In this document: one piece after another, positions 60,557 to 64,000 of the stretch
How the letters are laid out: each line of letters begins with the position of its first letter
Numbering within the stretch: the first letter of the stretch is position 1
DNA from: an uncultured Clostridia bacterium
Lineage (GTDB): Bacteria > Bacillota > Clostridia > Christensenellales > Borkfalkiaceae
Direction of reading: 5' to 3'
Assembly: GCA_944354535.1 (NCBI GenBank)
Contig: CALVPY010000001.1
Location: 33,381-97,380, forward strand
Length of the DNA stretch: 64,000 nt
The notes under the pieces: model-generated
Seen by the model: only the letters and a program-made list of their open reading frames with translations
The model's database searches: none
What the model was told of the DNA's origin: nothing
Translations under genes and position numbers: made by a program

Positions 60557-63160
60557 TCAGTCGCTGTTGAAGAGGTCGCACGCCTTTGTCAGGAAGCCCG
60601 AGACGGGGAAGGCGGCGAGCATGATGCAGACGATATACAGGATCTGCTGCATGGAGAAGTTGACATCTCCCCAGCCCTTATAGACGAGGTTCCCGAGGAC
60701 GGGGACGCTCACGATGATGATGCAGACGGCGAGGCTGCCGAAATAGACGATGGCGCGCAGCACGTTGAGGGGCTGCAAGATGCGGTAGAGCATGACGATG
60801 CCGCCGAAGGTGACGGCGAGCACCAGCATGGGCTTGAAGGTGCTGCCGAATCCCACCGTGGACTGCATGGAGCCGAGGACTTCGCCCGCCTCGCCCAAGA
60901 TCGGGTCTCCGTTTGCGTCGAGGAAGGGGACGAAAGTCTCTCCCGTCATATAGACGTTGCCGAGATGCACGGCGAGCACGCACAAAAGAAGTGTTACGGC
61001 GCCCGGCACCGAGCGCGACAGGACGTACATCATAAAGTTGCCCTTGACGCGGTTGTTGTTGGGCTGCAGGGCGATGACGAAGGAAGGGATCGCCGCAACG
61101 AACATCTCGAAGAGGATGAGATTGTTGGTCGTGAAGAAATAGGGCACCTGCATGAAGAAGCATAGGATGGCGAGGAATGCCGTGAAGAGCGTCTTCATGA
61201 TGTAGAGTGAGGCACTGTTCTTGATGTTGTTGATGACGCGCCTGCCCTCGTTGACGACGGAGGGGAGGTTCATGAAGTTGTTGTTCATGAGGACGATGTG
61301 CGAGACGTTCCGCGCCGCCTCGCTGCCCGATGCGACGGTAATGGCGCAGTCCGCCTCCTTGAGGGCGAGGATATCGTTGACGCCGTCGCCCGTCATGGCG
61401 ACGGTATTCCCTTCGCGCTTTAAGGTGCGGACGAGGACGGCCTTCTGCTCGGGCGTGACGCGGCCGAACACCGTGTACTCGTGGGCGATGTTCTCCACTT
61501 CGATGTCGGTGAGCCCGTCGAGGGAGATATATTTCCCCGCTCCCGGGACGCCCGCGCGGCGGGCAACTTCCGCGACGGTCACGGGGTTGTCGCCCGAGAT
61601 GATGCGGATCTCCACATCGTTGTCGCGGAACCATTTGACAGTCTCCGTCGCCTCGGGGCGCAGGTTGTCTGCAAGGGTGATGAGGGCGATGGCGTGCGCC
61701 CCTGCGGGCACGGCCTCTCCCTCGAGGCTGCCCTCTGCGTGGGCGAGGGCGAGGACGCGCAGCCCCGTCTGGGCGTATTGTTTGACGATGCGCTCGATGC
61801 GGGCGGGCATGGGCCGCAGCACAAATTCGGGCGCACCCATGATATAGGTGCCGTCCCGGCCGAATGTGACGGCGGAGAGCTTGCGTTTGGAAGAGAAGGG
61901 GAGCGTCGCCGTCGGCTGCAAGACGGGCGTCGCGCCGAAGCGGTCCAAAAGGGCGATGGAGGTCTGGTTGTTGTCGTCGAGGGCGGAGAGCATACTGCCC
62001 ATCACCTCGTCGACGGTGTATTCCGATTCCGTCTCCAAGATCATGCAGTCGCTCACCGTCATCCTGCCGTCCGTGATGGTGCCCGTCTTGTCGAGGCACA
62101 GAACATTGACGCGCGCGAGCATTTCGAGAGAGTATAGGTCTTGGACGAGCGTCTGTTTCTTGCCGAGGCGCTGCACGCCCACCGCCATCGCAAGCGAAGT
62201 CAGAAGGAGGAGCCCCGAGGGGATCATGCCCACGACGATGGCGCTCGTATATTGGATGGTCTCCTTAATGAGATTGACTCCCTCCGCGCTGATGTTCTTC
62301 CAGTTGGTCCAGCTCATCAGCGCCGCCACGATGACGATGAGAAGGGCGATGGCGCGGATGAAGAGGCGGATGGAGTTCATGATCTCCGAAGAGGGGCGCT
62401 TATATTTCTTTGCTTTGGAGGTGAGCTTGTTGAGGTAAGTCGCGGCGCCCACTTTGTCGGCGCGTACGCGGCAGGCGCCGCTCACGACGAAGGAGCCCGC
62501 GTACAGCATCTCGCCCTCGCGCTTCTTGACGGAGTCGCTCTCGCCCGTCAGGAGCGATTCGTTGACCTCCGCATTGCCGTCGAGGAGGATGCAGTCGACA
62601 GGCACCTGCTGGCCCGCTTCGAGGAACAGAACGTCGTCGAGGACGACCTCTTTGACGGGGATCTCGCTCTCCTTGCCTCCCCGCACCACTTTGACGGTGG
62701 AAGAAAGGAGGACGGCGAGCTTATCGATCTGCTTCTTTGCAAGGATCTCCTGCACGATGCCGATGAGAAGGTTGGCGGAGAAGATGACGACGAAGAGGAA
62801 CTGCGTGATTTCGGCGTCGGCGAAGATGAGCGCCGCCGCGACGAGCACGCACAGAAGGTTGAAGAAGGTGCAGATATTGCCGATGAAGATGCTCGCGTAC
62901 GACTTCGAGTACCGCTTGTTGACGTCGTTGAATAAAAATTCGTTGAAGCGGCTCTCCACCTGCTCTTCCGAAAGGCCCTCCTCAGGCGCGGGCGAAAATC
63001 GCTCCGCATCCGCATCGGAGGGGAGCTTTTTGAGCTTTCTGAACTTGCGCATGAGCTTTTGCCGCTGCTTGTTGGGCGCAGAGAGGCGGATGCCGCCCCG
63101 TTCCAGAAGGTGGGTAAAGAAGGTGCGGTTTTTTCCGCTTGGTCTTTCGTCGTTTGCCAT
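60557..63160 (-). CDS. Cation-translocating P-type ATPase (CtpE/PacL-like)
   Basis: 867 residues. Actuator motif TGES at 205-208, phosphorylation motif DKTGT with Asp357, hinge GDGVNDILALKEADCA, and about ten membrane helices. The M4 ion-binding segment reads IPSGLLLL rather than the PEGL of classical Ca2+ pumps, which resembles the CtpE-like Firmicutes group. It exports or imports a cation such as Ca2+ or Mg2+; the ion is not deducible. The N-terminal 60 residues are basic and cytoplasmic. Monocistronic. Confidence 0.92.
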   Translation of the reverse strand: MANDERPSGKNRTFFTHLLERGGIRLSAPNKQRQKLMRKFRKLKKLPSDADAERFSPAPEEGLSEEQVESRFNEFLFNDVNKRYSKSYASIFIGNICTFFNLLCVLVAAALIFADAEITQFLFVVIFSANLLIGIVQEILAKKQIDKLAVLLSSTVKVVRGGKESEIPVKEVVLDDVLFLEAGQQVPVDCILLDGNAEVNESLLTGESDSVKKREGEMLYAGSFVVSGACRVRADKVGAATYLNKLTSKAKKYKRPSSEIMNSIRLFIRAIALLIVIVAALMSWTNWKNISAEGVNLIKETIQYTSAIVVGMIPSGLLLLTSLAMAVGVQRLGKKQTLVQDLYSLEMLARVNVLCLDKTGTITDGRMTVSDCMILETESEYTVDEVMGSMLSALDDNNQTSIALLDRFGATPVLQPTATLPFSSKRKLSAVTFGRDGTYIMGAPEFVLRPMPARIERIVKQYAQTGLRVLALAHAEGSLEGEAVPAGAHAIALITLADNLRPEATETVKWFRDNDVEIRIISGDNPVTVAEVARRAGVPGAGKYISLDGLTDIEVENIAHEYTVFGRVTPEQKAVLVRTLKREGNTVAMTGDGVNDILALKEADCAITVASGSEAARNVSHIVLMNNNFMNLPSVVNEGRRVINNIKNSASLYIMKTLFTAFLAILCFFMQVPYFFTTNNLILFEMFVAAIPSFVIALQPNNNRVKGNFMMYVLSRSVPGAVTLLLCVLAVHLGNVYMTGETFVPFLDANGDPILGEAGEVLGSMQSTVGFGSTFKPMLVLAVTFGGIVMLYRILQPLNVLRAIVYFGSLAVCIIIVSVPVLGNLVYKGWGDVNFSMQQILYIVCIMLAAFPVSGFLTKACDLFNSD

Positions 63161-63205
63161 GGGGGCCTCCCGTGGGGCAGCGCTTTTCGTTCTGCCTATG
63201 GGTAC

Positions 63206-63234
63206 ATTATACAGGAACGGGAGGAAAAAGTCAA
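63206..63234 (-). promoter_or_regulatory. Promoter for the P-type ATPase
   Basis: Minus strand: TTGACT, 17 bp, TATAAT; about 45 bp before the start. Confidence 0.85.
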
Positions 63235-63284
63235 AGAAAATTTCCGCCTGCCCTCATCCGCCCCTGCAAACAGCGGGCAAACGT

Positions 63285-63313
63285 TTGATTTTTATACAAA
63301 TATGGTGTATAAT
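63285..63313 (+). promoter_or_regulatory. Promoter for serS
   Basis: TTGATT, 17 bp, TATAAT; leader only about 25 nt, so no room for a T-box. Confidence 0.82.
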
Positions 63314-63343
63314 AAAGCCGAATCACGATAGACAGAGGCAGTT

Positions 63344-64000
63344 ATGATCGACATCAATCTCATCCGCACCCAGCCCGATCTGGTGCGAGAAAACATCAGA
63401 AAGAAATTCCAGGAAAAGAAGCTCCCCCTCGTCGACGAGGCGCTCTCGCTCGACGCGCGCCGCCGCGCCCTCACGCAGGAAGGCGACAGCCTTCGCGCCA
63501 GCCGCAACGCCCTCTCCAAGCAGATCGGCCTGCTCATGCGCGAAAAGAAGACGGAGGAGGCGGAGAAGGTCAAGGCGCAGGTCAATGCCGACGCCGAGCG
63601 CCTCGCCGAGATCGAGAAGGAGGAAGGGGAAGTTTCCGAACAGCTCAAGAAGGTGATGATGGCGATCCCCAACATCATCTCCCCCGAAACGCCCATCGGC
63701 AAGGACGACTCGGAGAACGTCGAAGGGCAGCGCTTTCTGGAGCCCAAGGTGCCCGATTTCGAAGTTCCCTATCACCTCGATATTTTGGAAAAGCTCGAGG
63801 GAATCGACATCGACAGCGCGAGAAGGACGAGCGGCCAGGGCTTTTATTACCTTACGGGCGACGTGGCGCGCCTGCATTCCGCGGTGCTCGCCTATGCGCG
63901 CGACTTTATGATCGGCAAGGGCTTCACCTACTGCATCCCGCCCTTCATGATCCGTTCGGACGTCGTTTCGGGCGTCATGAGCTTCGAAGAGATGGACGGC
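63344..64000 (+). CDS. serS: Seryl-tRNA synthetase, 3' end outside window
   Basis: 219 residues visible of about 425. The N-terminal MIDINLIRTQPDLVRENIRKK and the long antiparallel coiled-coil arm (about 30-100) that grips tRNA-Ser are clear. Next come IPNIISPETPIGKDDSENV and the start of the class II catalytic core (RTSGQGFYYLTGDVARLHSAVLAYARDF). It charges tRNA-Ser with serine. AGAGGCAG precedes the ATG. The short leader lacks a T-box, so control is by other means. Confidence 0.97.
   Translation, partial: MIDINLIRTQPDLVRENIRKKFQEKKLPLVDEALSLDARRRALTQEGDSLRASRNALSKQIGLLMREKKTEEAEKVKAQVNADAERLAEIEKEEGEVSEQLKKVMMAIPNIISPETPIGKDDSENVEGQRFLEPKVPDFEVPYHLDILEKLEGIDIDSARRTSGQGFYYLTGDVARLHSAVLAYARDFMIGKGFTYCIPPFMIRSDVVSGVMSFEEMDG

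Noticed and set aside
63235-63343. A T-box before serS
   Set aside because: Leader is about 25 nt from a clear promoter, far too short for a T-box.

Overview
The window reads as a chromosomal segment of a GC-rich, obligately anaerobic Bacillota, most likely a gut Clostridia-type organism (inference). Support comes from the NfnAB bifurcating transhydrogenase, a flavodoxin-ferredoxin fusion protein, DegV, GPH and GltS-like secondary transporters, an ECF vitamin transporter, and lipoboxes on the binding proteins. Genes are dense on both strands. Promoters are easy to read: nearly all candidates have a 17-bp spacer and a near-consensus -10 box. I see no prophage, transposase, CRISPR array, tRNA or rRNA gene. 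Shuttle proteins for one pathway are rarely scattered; most genes sit in short operons bounded by U-tract hairpins.

Layout. 1-2.9 kb: 3' part of dnaK, then dnaJ. 3.0-5.1 kb: a PP-loop ATPase overlapping a flavodoxin/ferredoxin protein. 5.2-7.4 kb (minus): nfnA-nfnB. 7.6-8.5 kb: degV. 8.5-11.8 kb (minus): HAD phosphatase, PlsC-like acyltransferase with zinc ribbon, GltS-like symporter. 12.1 kb: a promoter-to-terminator unit that looks like a small RNA gene. 12.4-18.0 kb: GPH symporter, glycosyltransferase 2, UDP-galactopyranose mutase and a GH43 glycosidase. 18.1-19.3 kb: a chimeric scar joining the start of a membrane protein to the 3' half of a xylulokinase gene.

19.4-30.9 kb is a plant-glycan catabolic island: an AraC regulator divergent from a seven-gene operon encoding a sugar ABC importer (fused ATPase, two permeases, binding protein), a GH3 enzyme, a GH78 alpha-L-rhamnosidase and a beta-phosphoglucomutase. 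31-35.4 kb (minus): MATE transporter, then an operon of a large membrane protein with LemA. 35.7-38.4 kb: ECF sigma factor, membrane partner, serpin lipoprotein and acetyltransferase. 38.5-39.9 kb: cobalamin riboswitch, DUF4430 lipoprotein and ECF S-component. 40-50.8 kb: hemolysin-III protein, Tex, an NAD-dependent epimerase fused to a zinc ribbon, cysK, an XRE regulator, uraA-upp, a 785-bp structured non-coding stretch, and a tyrosine phosphatase.

51.0-60.4 kb is an oligopeptide-type ABC importer operon. All its parts except the first permease are enlarged: an 838-residue binding protein, a 513-residue permease with about 200 extra extracytoplasmic residues, a 748-residue ATPase with about 390 helical residues inserted between Q-loop and signature, and a 427-residue ATPase with about 110 residues inserted before the Q-loop. 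It is preceded by a structured leader of about 225 nt. The window closes with a P-type ATPase (minus) and the 5' part of serS.

The best candidates for something undescribed are the insertion-bearing importer, the sRNA-like unit near 12.1 kb, the sigma/serpin operon, the PP-loop/flavodoxin pair and the structured non-coding stretches. All functions are read from motifs by eye; no database search was possible.
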